Source: Symbiodinium kawagutii
Lineage: Eukaryota; Sar; Dinophyceae; Suessiales; Symbiodiniaceae
Direction: 5' to 3'
Assembly (NCBI GenBank): GCA_009767595.1
Contig: VSDK01009435.1
Span: 26,866-90,865, forward strand
Length of the DNA: 64,000 bases
The notes below the pieces were generated by a model, which saw only the letters and a program-made list of their open reading frames with translations, did no database searches and was not told the DNA's origin. Shown one piece after another: positions 1 through 10,584 of the stretch (within the stretch, counting starts at the first letter, position 1; every line of letters starts with the position of its first letter). The translations under genes were made by a program, and so were the position numbers.

Positions 1-2
1 AG

Positions 3-317
3 AAGTGCAAAGGTCTGCTGGCCCAGGTGGCCACTGAGCTGCACTCCTTGGAAGTTTTGAAAGGTCAAGTTGGAGCTTTGCCTGACACTGGAGACATGAA
101 AGCCCCTCTGCAGAGACAGGTCCAGGCCATGGCACAGGAAATCCAAGGAAAGAAGCAAGAGTTTCTGCAAAAGCAGTTGACTTGGCCCAAGGAAGTGTTG
201 GACACTGAGGCTGAAGAGAAGTCAGGCCAGCTGTCCTCCTTCTGGAAGGAGATGAATGACTGGTTGAAGAATTTCAAGAAGGAGCTGAACAAGCACAGGA
301 AATTCTTGGATGCTTGA
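3..317 (+). CDS. C-terminal part of a coiled-coil ORF, 5' end outside window
   Basis: The frame is open from base 3 to a TGA at 315-317 (about 104 codons) with no start required inside the window. The product is rich in Lys, Glu, Gln and Leu with heptad-like spacing and ends in a basic helix (FKKELNKHRKFLDA), so a coiled coil is likely. It lies about 340 bp upstream of the transposase-like ORF in the same CpG-free block and is probably an accessory ORF of the same element. No family was recognised. Confidence 0.5.
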   Translation, partial: KCKGLLAQVATELHSLEVLKGQVGALPDTGDMKAPLQRQVQAMAQEIQGKKQEFLQKQLTWPKEVLDTEAEEKSGQLSSFWKEMNDWLKNFKKELNKHRKFLDA

Positions 318-323
318 AGCATT

Positions 324-2597
324 GGCCTGCACAAGGCCCTGGAGGCCTTGAGCTCAAAGATGGTTCAAAGCCCTGCTTCTCTGAAGTGGCCTGGAAAAGG
401 CCTTAGCTGCTGTTAGTTGAGCTCACTGTCGACTTTGCTCAGATTGTGCTTGGCTCACCTGGAAAAATGGCTGCTGCTGCTGCTGCTAGCTGACCCCAAG
501 GTTGTGGTTCCTTTTACTGGCCACCTCCCCTGCACTGTTGACAAGTTCTTCCTAGGGTTTTGGTTCCTTGTTAAGGTAGTTCTTTCCCAGCCCAAGCTTG
601 TGTTCTCACACATAAGCCTGTGTTGTAGCCATTGTTGTTCACAGCTAGTGTTCCAATGAAAGTGCTTACTTGGGGCTTGTGGTTTTTGCTGGCCCAAGCT
701 GGCCTGCAAAAGGCCTTGGCTGGGAAGAGTTCTTCTTCCAAGAGGAAGAGAGATGACAGCAGTTCAAATTCTGAAGACTGGCAGACTTTCAGTTTGAATT
801 TGCATGCTAAGAACTTGTTGCCAGGGACTGTTGCCAAAAGAGCAGTGGAGAAAGCAAAGAAAGCTGGAGCAGTTGGTATGAAATTGAAGTGTAAGAAAGG
901 AAAGAAAAATGCTGCCAGAAACCTTTTCAGAGCATACCCTGCCACAGTTTGGCCTTCTTGCTATTGGGCTCAGATCCCCATGAAAAATTTGAAAACAAAC
1001 CAAGTAGAATTGAAATGGCATTGCTTTTGTTTGCCCCATGAGTGGCTTGCCATTTATATGGCAGACAACAAAGCAATCCTTGAAGCTCAACCTGTGAGAG
1101 GCTCTAAAATTTGGAGAGCAATGTCACAAATTTGTTTTTCCTTGTTTGGCTCTCCTGGCTGGCCTGCACAAGGCCTTTTCCCCATTGGTTTTCATGGGGA
1201 TGGTGTGCCCATCCAAGGAACCATGAGAGAAGAATCTTTGGACTTCTTGACATTTGGCCTTCCTGCAAGCAAGCTGCACCAGAATTTGAAAGTTCCTTTC
1301 ACAGTTATACAATCCAAATTTCATTTTGAGTACCAAACCAAGAAAGCCATTTTGGAGATTCTTTTGTGGAGTTTGGATCACTTGAAGAAAGGGCAATTTC
1401 CAAGTGCCAGGCATGATGGAAGCCCTTGGCTTTCTTCTGATAGGCACAGGGCACAGCTCCATGGGGAGTTGCCTGCAAAAGGCATCCTTGCAGAAATCAG
1501 AGGAGACTGGGATTGGTTGAATTCTTGGTTCAATATTCCAACTTACAACACCAAGAGTGGAATGTGCTGGATGTGTAAAGCAACTTGGCCAGAAGCCAAG
1601 ACTTGGACAGCTGCTCAAAGAAGCAGTGGCCTGAGCAAGGCCCAATTTGTTCAAAGAGTAATAGATATGGGTAAACCTGTTTGCCCCTTGTGGGGGTGGC
1701 CAGAAATGGCCCCTGCAGTGCTGTGTTTGCCAGATTGGCTGCATGCAGTGGACCAAGGCATTGCTGCTGACATTTGTGGTCAATTGCTGGTAGACCTGAG
1801 TGGTTGTTACCCTGGCAGATCCTTCAAAGTCAGGGTGTCTGAGCTGTGGACAGACATACAAAGCCTGTATGCAGAACATCAAGTGGAACATAAGCTCAGG
1901 ACCTTGACACCAGAAATTTTGAATAAGGGTAAAAACAAAGGGGATGCTCATCCCACTTTGAAAGGTCCTGCTGCAGTGATTCGACACTTTGTGCCTTTGT
2001 TGCCAATCTTGACAGCAAAGCATTTCAGTGCAGGGACTGCAGAGCAACAAGCTGGCCACAAGCTGGCCAAGTTTTTGGCCAAAGCTTATGATTGCATGGA
2101 ATGCAATGAAATTGAGGATTTGCCTAAATGGGGGGCCAAAGTGGCTGGCCAGTATGTGGCCTTGGAAAACTATGCCAAGAGAAATGACAGCACTGCTTTC
2201 CACATTATGCCTAAATTGCACATGTTTCAGCACATTTGTGAAAGTGGGCTTCCACCCAAAGATTTTTGGTGCTACCATGATGAAACTACAGGAGGATTCC
2301 TTGCACAGTTGTTTACTAGAAGAGGTGGCAAGGACAACCCAGGGAAGAATTGTGAAAATATGTTGGCAAGATGGAAGCACTTGACACCTTTTCCTGCTCA
2401 GCCTCACTGAGTGGCCTGTGCAAGGCCTAGCTGCTTTCTTGCAATGTGTCCTGTCAAAGGATGGCCTGCACAAGGCCTTCTGCAAGTTTCACATATTGCA
2501 GAAAAGTTTCCTGTTCAGCCTCCTGTGGTGGCCTGTGCAAGGCCTAGCTGCTTATTTCTTGCAATGTGTCCTGTCAAAGGGTGGCCTGCATAAGGCC
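324..2597. repeat. Ten copies of a 15-bp palindrome, GGCCT-5 nt-AGGCC
   Basis: Consensus GGCCTGCACAAGGCC. Copies at 324-338, 388-402, 701-715, 1161-1175, 1471-1483 (degenerate), 1628-1642, 2413-2427, 2463-2477, 2530-2544 and 2583-2597. Arms of 5 bp flank a variable 5-nt loop. They sit both outside and inside the transposase-like frame without breaking it, and none occurs in the remaining 61 kb that I could find. Confidence 0.8.
656..2410 (+). CDS. Intact transposase-like protein of a dinoflagellate mobile element (Tnp2/CACTA-like, tentative)
   Basis: A single uninterrupted frame of 584 codons from the first ATG to TGA, with no intron, in contrast to everything else in the window. An upstream TTG at 632 is in frame but not needed. 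The N-terminus is Ser/Lys-rich (about residues 25-80). The central part has FHGDGVP (Asp182), a zinc-ribbon-like CWMC (Cys304, Cys307) after a Trp-rich stretch, and PDWLHAVDQG (Asp360, Asp366). That order (acidic residue, CxxC, D-x-x-H-x-x-D-x-G) recalls Tnp2/CACTA and Plavaka transposases, where the acidic residues form an RNase H-like site; this assignment is by resemblance only. The 15-bp palindrome occurs inside the frame (701-715, 1161-1175), encoding LQKALA and WPAQGLF. Coding DNA contains only one CpG. It could be an active element, a domesticated copy or a retrocopy. Confidence 0.6.
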   Translation: MKVLTWGLWFLLAQAGLQKALAGKSSSSKRKRDDSSSNSEDWQTFSLNLHAKNLLPGTVAKRAVEKAKKAGAVGMKLKCKKGKKNAARNLFRAYPATVWPSCYWAQIPMKNLKTNQVELKWHCFCLPHEWLAIYMADNKAILEAQPVRGSKIWRAMSQICFSLFGSPGWPAQGLFPIGFHGDGVPIQGTMREESLDFLTFGLPASKLHQNLKVPFTVIQSKFHFEYQTKKAILEILLWSLDHLKKGQFPSARHDGSPWLSSDRHRAQLHGELPAKGILAEIRGDWDWLNSWFNIPTYNTKSGMCWMCKATWPEAKTWTAAQRSSGLSKAQFVQRVIDMGKPVCPLWGWPEMAPAVLCLPDWLHAVDQGIAADICGQLLVDLSGCYPGRSFKVRVSELWTDIQSLYAEHQVEHKLRTLTPEILNKGKNKGDAHPTLKGPAAVIRHFVPLLPILTAKHFSAGTAEQQAGHKLAKFLAKAYDCMECNEIEDLPKWGAKVAGQYVALENYAKRNDSTAFHIMPKLHMFQHICESGLPPKDFWCYHDETTGGFLAQLFTRRGGKDNPGKNCENMLARWKHLTPFPAQPH

Positions 2598-2623
2598 TTC
2601 TCCAAGTTTCACACATTGCCAAA
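2411..2623. repeat. Tandem duplication, unit about 117 bp
   Basis: 2411-2527 and 2528-2623 share order and sequence: palindrome, AGCTGCTT, TTCTTGCAATGTGTCCTG, TCAAAGG, palindrome, CAAGTTTCACA. It lies just 3' of the transposase-like stop codon. Each unit carries two palindromes, so four copies of the 15-bp motif come from this duplication. Confidence 0.8.
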
Positions 2624-2683
2624 GAGCATGTAGATGACACTTCTCATGTGTTTTTGCAAAAAGGCTGCTGTCATTGCTGCTGT

Positions 2684-2963
2684 TTACCAGCTCTGTTTTA
2701 GGGCTGGTAACCAGCTCAGTTTTAGGGCTGGTTACCAGCTCTAAAATTGAGCTGGTTTGGTGTTGTATGTTGCAAAACTTCACCAGCTCAAATTTAGAGC
2801 TGCCAGCCCTAAATCAAGGCTGCCAGCCCAAAATAACCAGCCCTAAAACAAGGCTTCCAGCTCAAAATCAAGGCTGCCAGCCTTGTTTTAGGGCTGGTGA
2901 CCAGCTCAGTTTTAGAGCTGGCAGCCTTAGATTAGAGCTGGCAGCCTCAAATCAAGGCTGGTA
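2684..2963. repeat. Array of hairpin units built from ACCAGCTC / GAGCTGGT arms
   Basis: Alternating blocks ACCAGCTC-AGTTTTAG-GGCTGGT and their inverses (CCAGCCCTAAA, CAAGGCTG) repeat about a dozen times, so almost every 20-25 bp can form a stem with its neighbour. The array marks the 3' edge of the CpG-free block. It may be a terminal structure of the mobile element or an independent minisatellite. Confidence 0.75.
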
Positions 2964-2973
2964 GGAGTCTCAG

Positions 2974-3236
2974 GGTTCCATGCTACTCCACTGGATCCAT
3001 TTCTCGCCGACGAATGCGACGGCAATCCCATGGCTGCGTGGCACATTGACCATGCAGCGACCCCTGCCTGGCTCTGTCTCTCCAGTTTGTTGACAGATGA
3101 CCGTGCCAGGGTTGATTTTTCATACTATTGCACCCCGGCTGGACATCGTTGCTTTGCCGCGGAGCTCCTCATTGATACCTTTCGTTTCGCCTTGGTCTTC
3201 GAGCACGATCCAGCTGCCGTCGTCGAAGTCGACTAA
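2974..3236 (+). CDS. Probable terminal exon, unknown protein
   Basis: A CpG-rich frame runs from a CTCAG acceptor at 2973 to TAA at 3234-3236 (about 87 codons), with motifs DPFLADECDG, HIDHAATPAWLCL and DTFRFALVFEHDP near the end. Composition changes abruptly from the CpG-free block upstream, so the block would sit in the preceding intron of this gene. No family recognised; the upstream exons are outside the window or not seen. Confidence 0.5.
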
Positions 3237-4129
3237 CTTCGCCCCCTCCACCTTCCTGAGAGCGAGGTCCTATTCTGAGGAATAGGGGAATGACCTCGCG
3301 CGGGCTTTGGGCTTGCGACTGGATTCGCTGCGCTTCGGGGAAAAAGTTCATGGCCTGCTGTTACACAACAACCCCCCCCCCAGGTTGTAACAACAACACC
3401 CTGACCCCTGCCTATCAGGGCGGTCTCGGTCGATTTGTGGTTGCTGATCATCGATGAGTGGTTGATCATGGTTGACTAGTGGTTGGTGATGGGTGATGAA
3501 TGATTGAGGCAATGGTGATAAGTGCTTGGTCATTTTGTTTGGTTGGTGATGGTCGATTAGTGTTTGGTCGTGGTTGTTTATTGGTTGACGATGGTTGATG
3601 ATTGGTTGATGGTTGCGTCTGAAGCTTGAAGCGCGGATCCCTTCATAGAACAAATATATGATTCAACCAAAGTTTGGGCGTAAATCTTCACGAAAAGAAG
3701 CCGAGGGTTTTGGCATGCAAATTTGCCCCAGAAAAAAAATCTGCCCAATAGAAAGCAGGACAAGAAGTCTGAAATTCGACGTGGGGACCCCTGGGAACCC
3801 CAATAGAATAACGACGGTTGAATTCGGAGGTCTCCGTACGTGGCAACCCCAACAGAGGGCTTTGATTCGCCCTCTAGGGAAATACAACGGGTATTATCAG
3901 AATGCTGGGACGGTGGTGAGTGATTCAAGAAATTTGGAAGTCTTGGGATTCGAAACTGGTTGTCGGTCCGAGTCCACCTCAACGGATTTTCCCAGAAGAA
4001 ATCGGCGCTGCAATAATGGGTATGTGGTACGCAATTACATCACCAATCAATCACATCACCAATATGTGGTTGCCTCACAAGTTCTGCATGACTGCCAGGC
4101 GAATGGCACGGAGATCTCCATCTCCAAAA
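3237..4129. other. No supported gene: 3' flank, poly-C hairpin, TTGATGG tract
   Basis: 3358-3393 contains a run of ten C flanked by GTTACACAAC and GTTGTAAC. 3430-3620 is low-complexity GGTTGATGA sequence. A 164-codon open frame at 3658-4152 overlaps a MITE at its end and has no protein-like features, so it is not called. Confidence 0.5.
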
Positions 4130-4238
4130 CTGGATGGCTTATACCCACTTAGGTTTTTAGTGTTTTTGGGATATGATTGATTTACCATTAATAGCCACGA
4201 AAAATATATTTTTAGCAAGTGATCTATAAGCCACCAAG
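4130..4238 (+). mobile_element. MITE family A, copy 1
   Basis: 109 bp; terminal inverted repeats CTGGATGGCTTATA / TATAAGCCACCAAG with a central GGTTTTTAGTGTTTTTGG and CTAAAAATATATTTTTAG (or close). Near-identical copies at 7424 and 61140. Confidence 0.85.
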
Positions 4239-5703
4239 AAAACATCGCGCTTTAGCGAGGGAAACATTTGTCGGAGACCACCGAAGGGAGGACAAGGAGG
4301 CGGACCTGGGCAGAAGAGAAAACAACTCGGAGAAAACACCAGCAGAGCAACAGCGATTTAACGAATGATGGTGACCAGCGCACACAGAACAACTGAAAAA
4401 TCAACGCCAAACAGAAAATTTCCCAAACACAAAAACAGGCTCAACCACCAAAACAAACGCAACAACACGCCAGCACAACTGATCAAACAAAGATTGCAGC
4501 ACAAACTCCAGCGCGGCAGTTTGGTGATGACAAAAGTGACTTTACCAAGCAATACAAACATTGCAAAACGTCCTTGGGGTTGCAATAGGATTGTGACGGT
4601 CGAGCTGATTGTTTTTCAGCGGCGTTGTGGCTGCGAATGGCTTCAGCTTCAGCGCCCTTGCGTTGTGATCACCACTGTGGAGATTGCCAGCTCCAAAGGA
4701 CGGCATTGTCTTGCGCTTGTTGTGGCGCTGCCTGCTGATTGCGACACCAGTCCGGAATTGGTTTTTTGGCACGTGTTCTTTTTTTCAACTGTTTACCTGC
4801 AGGAATCAAGAAGGGTTTGGAGTGTTGTTGATGTTTTTTTGTAGTTCTGTGGGTCCCGGGAGTGTGGTGGTTGGCTCTGTTTTTGTTTTCCAGATGTTGT
4901 TGGGCATTTTCATGTGGCTTTGTTCCGACTGAGGGGTGCCCGGGTGCCTTTTACCCTGTTTGTTGAATTTAGATCTCCCAAAGCTTCTATCCCACCAGTC
5001 ACCACATCCCACCCATACCTTTATCGTTTAGTACCCGACTGCGTTAGGTTCGACGTTGGGTTAAGTGTGAATTTTTACATATGTGCTTCGTATTCAACTA
5101 AACCAGCAATCCCGCGCCATTGGCCTTGATTTCAAGGAACACCCTTGCATTTTGGTTCGTTTGTTTGACCACACCTGACCGGAACAACGTTGTTGCAGTG
5201 CGCCCAGGTTCTCCATACATGATATGTTCATCGACATTTACCCATGACATGACCCAGTGTTGTAGGTAAATATACCGGCGCCGCGGAACATTTTGGTGTT
5301 CACCGAGGTATTTGGTGATCCGAGACTCCTCAACCTATAAACTCTTTAGCTAAGCACGTCGACGTCTGCTGGCCGGACACAAGTCTGCTGATCGAGTTCC
5401 TGTTGACCCGCCAACATGGAACTCCTTGGTTGGTGATGGTAGTTTTTCGCAAGCCTTCCACAGCAAAGTGAGATAAACTACCCAGTGCAGCAAATAATGT
5501 ACACAATGAATGTATTTCGTCAAAGGTACAATCATTGTCCTAGGAAGTTGTGGTTCATTGTCTATTACATGCCAACCGACCCAACAGGTGCTGCAGTGGT
5601 GTACAGCGGTTCACCGGCTGACCCAAACTATTGAAGCCCGTGGAAGCCATTGCCACTGGGTCAATTGGTTGATCTTTGATGGTGAATTGCGGCTGGAACG
5701 TCC
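4239..5703. other. No supported gene; one weak exon-like island
   Basis: 4365-4844 is an open plus-strand frame whose middle (about 4600-4770) is CpG-rich and could be an exon, but competing frames are equally good and no splice pair stands out. 4850-5700 contains nothing I can name. Confidence 0.35.
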
Positions 5704-5797
5704 TGTATATGGTGGTTTCTCAAGTCATAGCGGTACCCCCAAATCATCCTTCAATATTACTTTTGGACGTTCCCTATTTTAAGAAATCACCATATGA
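5704..5797 (+). mobile_element. MITE family E copy
   Basis: Inverted repeats ATGGTGGTTTCTCAAG... / ...AAGAAATCACCATAT, with internal GGTACCCCCAAATCATCC. About 94 bp. Confidence 0.75.
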
Positions 5798-7423
5798 TAT
5801 GTGTCTTATTATTGCCTTCATATGTAAACACAGGGACACACGTGTGTGCTCTATTCTGACACTTCATCCGGATTTATGAACGTCCGTTAATTAATGATAA
5901 ATGTGTGTTGGTGTACGTGCGTAAAACATAATTGTGCATGTACTCAAAGAACAATAATTCTGTAGTGGATTATGTACAGCATCATTTTTGAGACACTGCC
6001 ACTCTTGGGAAGTGGCCAATTTCATAAACATCCTCGTAAAGCAGCCGATGGTTGCAAGGTGTCACAACAATCACTAGTCCTGAAAATGTTTGGGTCGGCA
6101 GGTAACCACCAATCTGAGTCATCGTAAAACTGGGCTGCACGGCGCTCTCTACGAAAGGGAATCTGTGCGGCATCCATGGGAACCTGTAAAGTACGGCGTG
6201 CTGAAAGTGGCATGCTGCGTTCTGAGTCCCAGCAGAAAAGGAATGCTGGACATCGGGCTGATGATGGGTGCTATTTACTCTGAAGCGATTTCCGGATTTA
6301 TTGGAAATCCTCCTACAACTAGTGCATTACTTTGAGTGGACCCAATTATCAATCATCAATGCCAATCGTTTCTCCTGATAACTAGTCATTTTCTGTGACT
6401 AATTATCATAAGATTTTTTTTTTTTAAATCCGGATGTGCCATGAGTAACATGGCTATTACAAAGCCAGGAGTTTTGCTGGAAAATTTCTTATGAATGGAC
6501 CAGGAACTTTTTGTCGCTTCCTGCTGGGCGACCGCATCATTCTGGAAGAAATGATCTACATCTACACTTAGACTGAGATCTTCGATACCGTGTCATTTGG
6601 TTGCCGTCATCAACAAAGTAGGATCTACAATCCTGGTTACAAACTGGAATAATCCTTTTGAAATCACATGATCAAATCACACAATACTATTATGAAAACT
6701 TGAATGTAATCAAGCAGTTATCCACATAACAACGATCTTCCAGGATTGTAATTGACATCGCCAAGTGGGTTTGTCCGAACATGGTATACCGTGTACCCTC
6801 AAAAATCGGTGGTTTTCCTGTTAACAATGGCTAGTATTGGACGGTTCATTTGTACCACCACAACCTGTTTGTTAATTGTTGATTGTCATTATATCCTGTC
6901 GGTAGACAAATTCCAGCATTACTGACCCACCAGTAATATCAAGCATCAACAAGAACTTGATTGCTTGCTGCTGCAATGCAAGCAGTCATATTGTTGCTGA
7001 TCGACCCAATAACCACCAAAGTATTGTGGCTGTTCTTATTGATATGGTTGGTTCTTTTGTGGTTGGAAGCTGGTTGTTTACACTCGTATCGATGTTGTTC
7101 TTTGTTGCTTGCTTTTGATCATTGTTCCCTATCAACCATGTTGAACCACCAAGCATTACCAACTAGTGTTCACCGTCATCAAGCCCATGATGTGATAATT
7201 TGCCATTGCATCCATCGTGAATCAACTGCGAATAGTAGATAGCATTGATCCGTGCATCACGAATCAGCATGGTCAATGACAACTGATTGATTCGTTAACT
7301 ACTACAACTGATCAATGCCAATAAATGTACACAGCTGTTATAAGCGTTGTTGGTTGAGGAAAATTGTTTACACTACAATGATAAGTGATCATTGCTGATC
7401 AGCTGTTATGATACCGTTGTTGA
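5798..7423. other. No gene recognised, AT-rich intronic or intergenic DNA
   Basis: Short frames only. A poly-T run at 6415-6425 and scattered TTGATC/GATCAA words. Nothing protein-like apart from chance ORFs. Confidence 0.5.
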
Positions 7424-7534
7424 CTGGATGGCTTATACCCACTAACTTAGGTTTTTAGTGTTTTTGGGATATGATTGATTTACCATATAACCACTAAAAA
7501 TATATTTTTAGCAAGGGATCTATAAGCCACCAAG
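7424..7534 (+). mobile_element. MITE family A, copy 2
   Basis: 111 bp, same ends and core as 4130-4238, differing at few positions. Confidence 0.85.
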
Positions 7535-7574
7535 AACAGCAACAAAAACAGCATCATGACTTTGGATTGATCAG

Positions 7575-7695
7575 CCGTCCAAGGTGCTCGCTCCGAGATT
7601 GCCCAATCAGCGCCCGACAAGGCTGAAACCGCCCTACCGTGCCTTGGTGCTATGTTCAGCCTCACCAAGATGCGACTGATGTTGCTGGGAATCTG
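7575..7695 (+). CDS. Exon-like island, unknown protein
   Basis: CpG-rich frame after a TGATCAG acceptor, reading through SEIAQSAPDKAETALPC to TGA at 7694-7696. Directly follows MITE A copy 2. Function unknown; the donor is not clear, so it may be terminal. Confidence 0.35.
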
Positions 7696-7722
7696 AGTGG
7701 ACAAGCATGGTTAATGATGGTT

Positions 7723-7842
7723 ATATGGCTATGGGTCAATATTAACCAACCAATAATAGGGGGTTTTAACCAACAATCATAGGGAAAACAGTGGTTAATG
7801 ATAGGGGAACCAGGGGTACGGGGTTTTGACCCATAGCCACAT
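7723..7842 (+). mobile_element. MITE family B copy
   Basis: ATATGGCTATGGGTCAATAT ... TTTTGACCCATAGCCACAT; typical core AACAATGGTTAATGATAGGG and CCAGGGGTACGGGG. Confidence 0.85.
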
Positions 7843-8663
7843 GCTCAACACACTAATAGCCATTGAAGATGGTCATAGTGGTTAATAGTGATTGATAATT
7901 TTAAATGAAATGGTTAAGATTGTTTGATAGTGGTCCATAGTGATCAATAACTATCCGGGAAAGTACTTGATTATGGTCTTTGGTGATTGGTAATGGTATC
8001 TCATGATTGATAATGATCAATCATGGTTACTGAGTAATTCGTACTCGCTATAGTCATGTTTGTCTTTGATCAACCTGGTCAGTGATTATCAAACACTGTT
8101 GACAGCGGTTGATGTTGGTCGCCCACACATTTTCTCAGGGCTTTTGTTTTTTAACGTTTTAGGCTTTAGTGTTTGAGGCTTCAGCCTTGTATTTTTTAGG
8201 CTCATGACGATTGGTTTGCAAAGGGACAGGTGCGCAGTGCATCGCAGTGCATTGTCGAGAATATACAGCGCGCATTCCGGCGCGGGTAAGCTATGGCAAG
8301 CTGTGGGGTTTCACAACTCTTAGGTACTTCTCTTTCAGACGCCATTGAGTCATCATTGACGCCGTTGTTCTCCGCCTTTTATAGCTTGTGACTATCGAGA
8401 TAAGGATATGTATGGCTGTATTATCCTGCAATGATAGAATTATTGTTTTTCAATGACTGGTGATACCCTGTGGCAATCAACCCTGGAAATGGAAAATCCA
8501 TTGTCATCGTGGTTTACCTTTCGAGAACTAGTGATAGTGTAGTTTTTCGGGGATCGGGACAGAGGGTGATTGTCCAGCTGGTGGTGAGTTCGTTCGGCAG
8601 TATCGATTGACCATCCAGCCATCGAATCATTGGAGAAAGTACCATTTGTGGGTGGTACACCAT

Positions 8664-8778
8664 TTTGGTGGTTTCTCAAGTTATAGAGGACCCTACAAAT
8701 GGCTGGCTTATTGGTATAAAAGGTTTATACAGGATGATAACTGGCGGGGTTTAACTATTTTGAGAAAACACCACATAG
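8664..8778 (+). mobile_element. MITE family E copy
   Basis: TTTTGGTGGTTTCTCAAG ... TTTTGAGAAAACACCACA ends. Confidence 0.75.
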
Positions 8779-8925
8779 TAGTTGTTTAAGCGTTATTGTT
8801 GGCTATATATTTTCCTTCGTATTAACCATTATAATCCCACAGTAGATGTTTAACCATGATTCTTGGCTATTTTCCCTCGTATTAACCATTCTAATCCCCT
8901 ATTAGTAGAGAAACACTAACCACAG

Positions 8926-9025
8926 CGGTGCACCACCGTGAAATCGCAGATGGCCGAGGCCGAATTCGCAGGCTGCCAAAGTTGCCCCTCGGCAGAAGAG
9001 CGCGGCTCGGGGCTGTCTTGGAGTG
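8926..9025 (+). CDS. Exon-like island, unknown protein
   Basis: Acceptor CCACAG at 8925 and donor GTGGCTGG at 9026. The 33-codon frame (KSQMAEAEFAGCQSCPS, then EERGSGLSW) has strongly GC-biased third positions and many CpGs, unlike its surroundings. Confidence 0.45.
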
Positions 9026-10206
9026 GTGGCTGGTGGTGAGCTGCGGCTTGAGCGGTTCGGGGTATCCCGGCTACTGGCCCTTTAAAGCGAGAAGAGGAGC
9101 GGCCCCCGGGAGTGGCCTAAGCAAATGGGAGGGATGGTGGATAAGGAAGCAAGAGCTTTTACTGGTTCTAAAATGGTGGGTCTATGATGGATGATGGCTG
9201 ATGGTTGATGGTTGATGCTGGTGATGATGGTGATGATTGTGATTGGTTGATATTGTTAGAATATAGTCAGAGGTATTAATGATGGATTCATATATGTTCC
9301 ATATTGGATATTACTTAATGATAGTTAATGGTGCGAATGATTGCGGGCGATCGTGATCATAAACATAGATAGTCCAGAATATGGAGGTTAAGGACATATT
9401 TTGTTCCATAAAGAGTGAAGCATTGTACACCATGGCCATAGTGAGTACAACTTGTTAGGACTACCGGTACCAATCCTGACCCTTTAGGATCAAGGTTATC
9501 GCTTCTGATCAATGCTGATTGCCCATCTCTGGCTGTGGGCCGTCCCCCGACCTTTCGCACCCCCAAATTGAGAACAAGCAAGTCCCCAATATCCAAACTT
9601 AACCAAACATTTGGTGTTCGCAGCTGCTGCACACCATGCTTGCTCAACCAGAACCATCAGTACGTACTGTTGATGACAATTGCTGGTCGTCCATCATTAA
9701 TCTGTCATGACTAATTAATATTTAATCATGAAAGTCATGGATGAATGTCCATTGCAATTATTTGGTATGATTAATATGTACAGACTGCACTTATGTCAAT
9801 GAACCACCACTTCTTCAGTATACCACTCAAGCATCAATTACGCATCAATTGACCGTCACCGTCAACTAATCATTGACCATGCTGAACCAACACTGTTCCC
9901 CATGAACCATCACTACACGTCATGTTGCAGTTCTCCCTGTGCTTGTTGACTATCATCCCCATTAATCAACATTTAATCATCATTGACCATCATTAACTCG
10001 GTAGCTCACCGTAAGATAAATAATCATGATTAATTATCATAAAACTTCTACTCAACCATCGAGAACCCACCATTTAACCACCATTTAGCCACCATTCAAC
10101 CACCATTCAACCACCATGCGACCACCATTTAACCACCATTTAGGCACAATTTGACCACCATTTAGCCACCATTCAACCACCATCATCAACCACTAACCAA
10201 CCGGTT
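9026..10206. other. No supported gene; minisatellite
   Basis: 9030-9190 stays CpG-rich and could extend the island. 10066-10200 is a tandem array of CCACCATTTAACCA-like 11-13 bp units. The rest is AT-rich without features. Confidence 0.45.
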
Positions 10207-10284
10207 GACCACTTCGCCACCGAGGTGGCCAGCGGAGATGATGCTTTGAGTGCTTCAGCCTGCCCTTGGATGACCCCAAGTGAT
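10207..10284 (+). CDS. Small exon-like island
   Basis: Frame EVASGDDALSASACPW within an otherwise CpG-poor stretch. Boundaries are uncertain (acceptor CACCGAG; donor unclear). Confidence 0.3.
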
Positions 10285-10324
10285 GGTGGAGAATCAACAA
10301 CCTGGCTGGTGGTTTATATCCAAC

Positions 10325-10470
10325 AACCTGGCTAGTGGTTAACTATGGTTAATAATGCTTAGTACTAGGGATAATAAGCAACAATGCTGGTTGATTTGAT
10401 TGGTGCTTATGAACGGTAATAGTGGTGAATCTTTGGAGATGAGAACCAACAATAATATGGTTAAACAACC
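10325..10470 (+). repeat. Dispersed repeat I, copy 1
   Basis: Shares AGGGATAATAAGCAACAATG and GGTTGATTTGATTGGTGC with 42715-42882. Both copies are followed by an H-element end, so the two loci share a composite of about 260 bp. Confidence 0.65.
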
Positions 10471-10548
10471 AGTGGTTGATTAAGGTGGTTTTATAGGGGC
10501 TGTAACGGTTACAACCCATTGATAGTGGTTGATAATAGGGGATAATGA

Positions 10549-10584
10549 CCCACATTTTTCATAGGGGTTGAAACCACCAACCAG
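10549..10584 (+). mobile_element. MITE family H, right-end fragment
   Basis: TTTTTCATAGGGGTTGAAACC ACCAACCAG end only. Confidence 0.65.

Noticed and set aside
1124-2485. 453-codon minus-strand ORF antisense to the transposase-like gene
   Set aside because: A shadow frame; its translation has no family features and the plus strand carries the recognisable motifs.
3430-3620. CRISPR-like regular repeats
   Set aside because: TTGATGGTTG words are degenerate, lack unique spacers of fixed length and the genome is eukaryotic.
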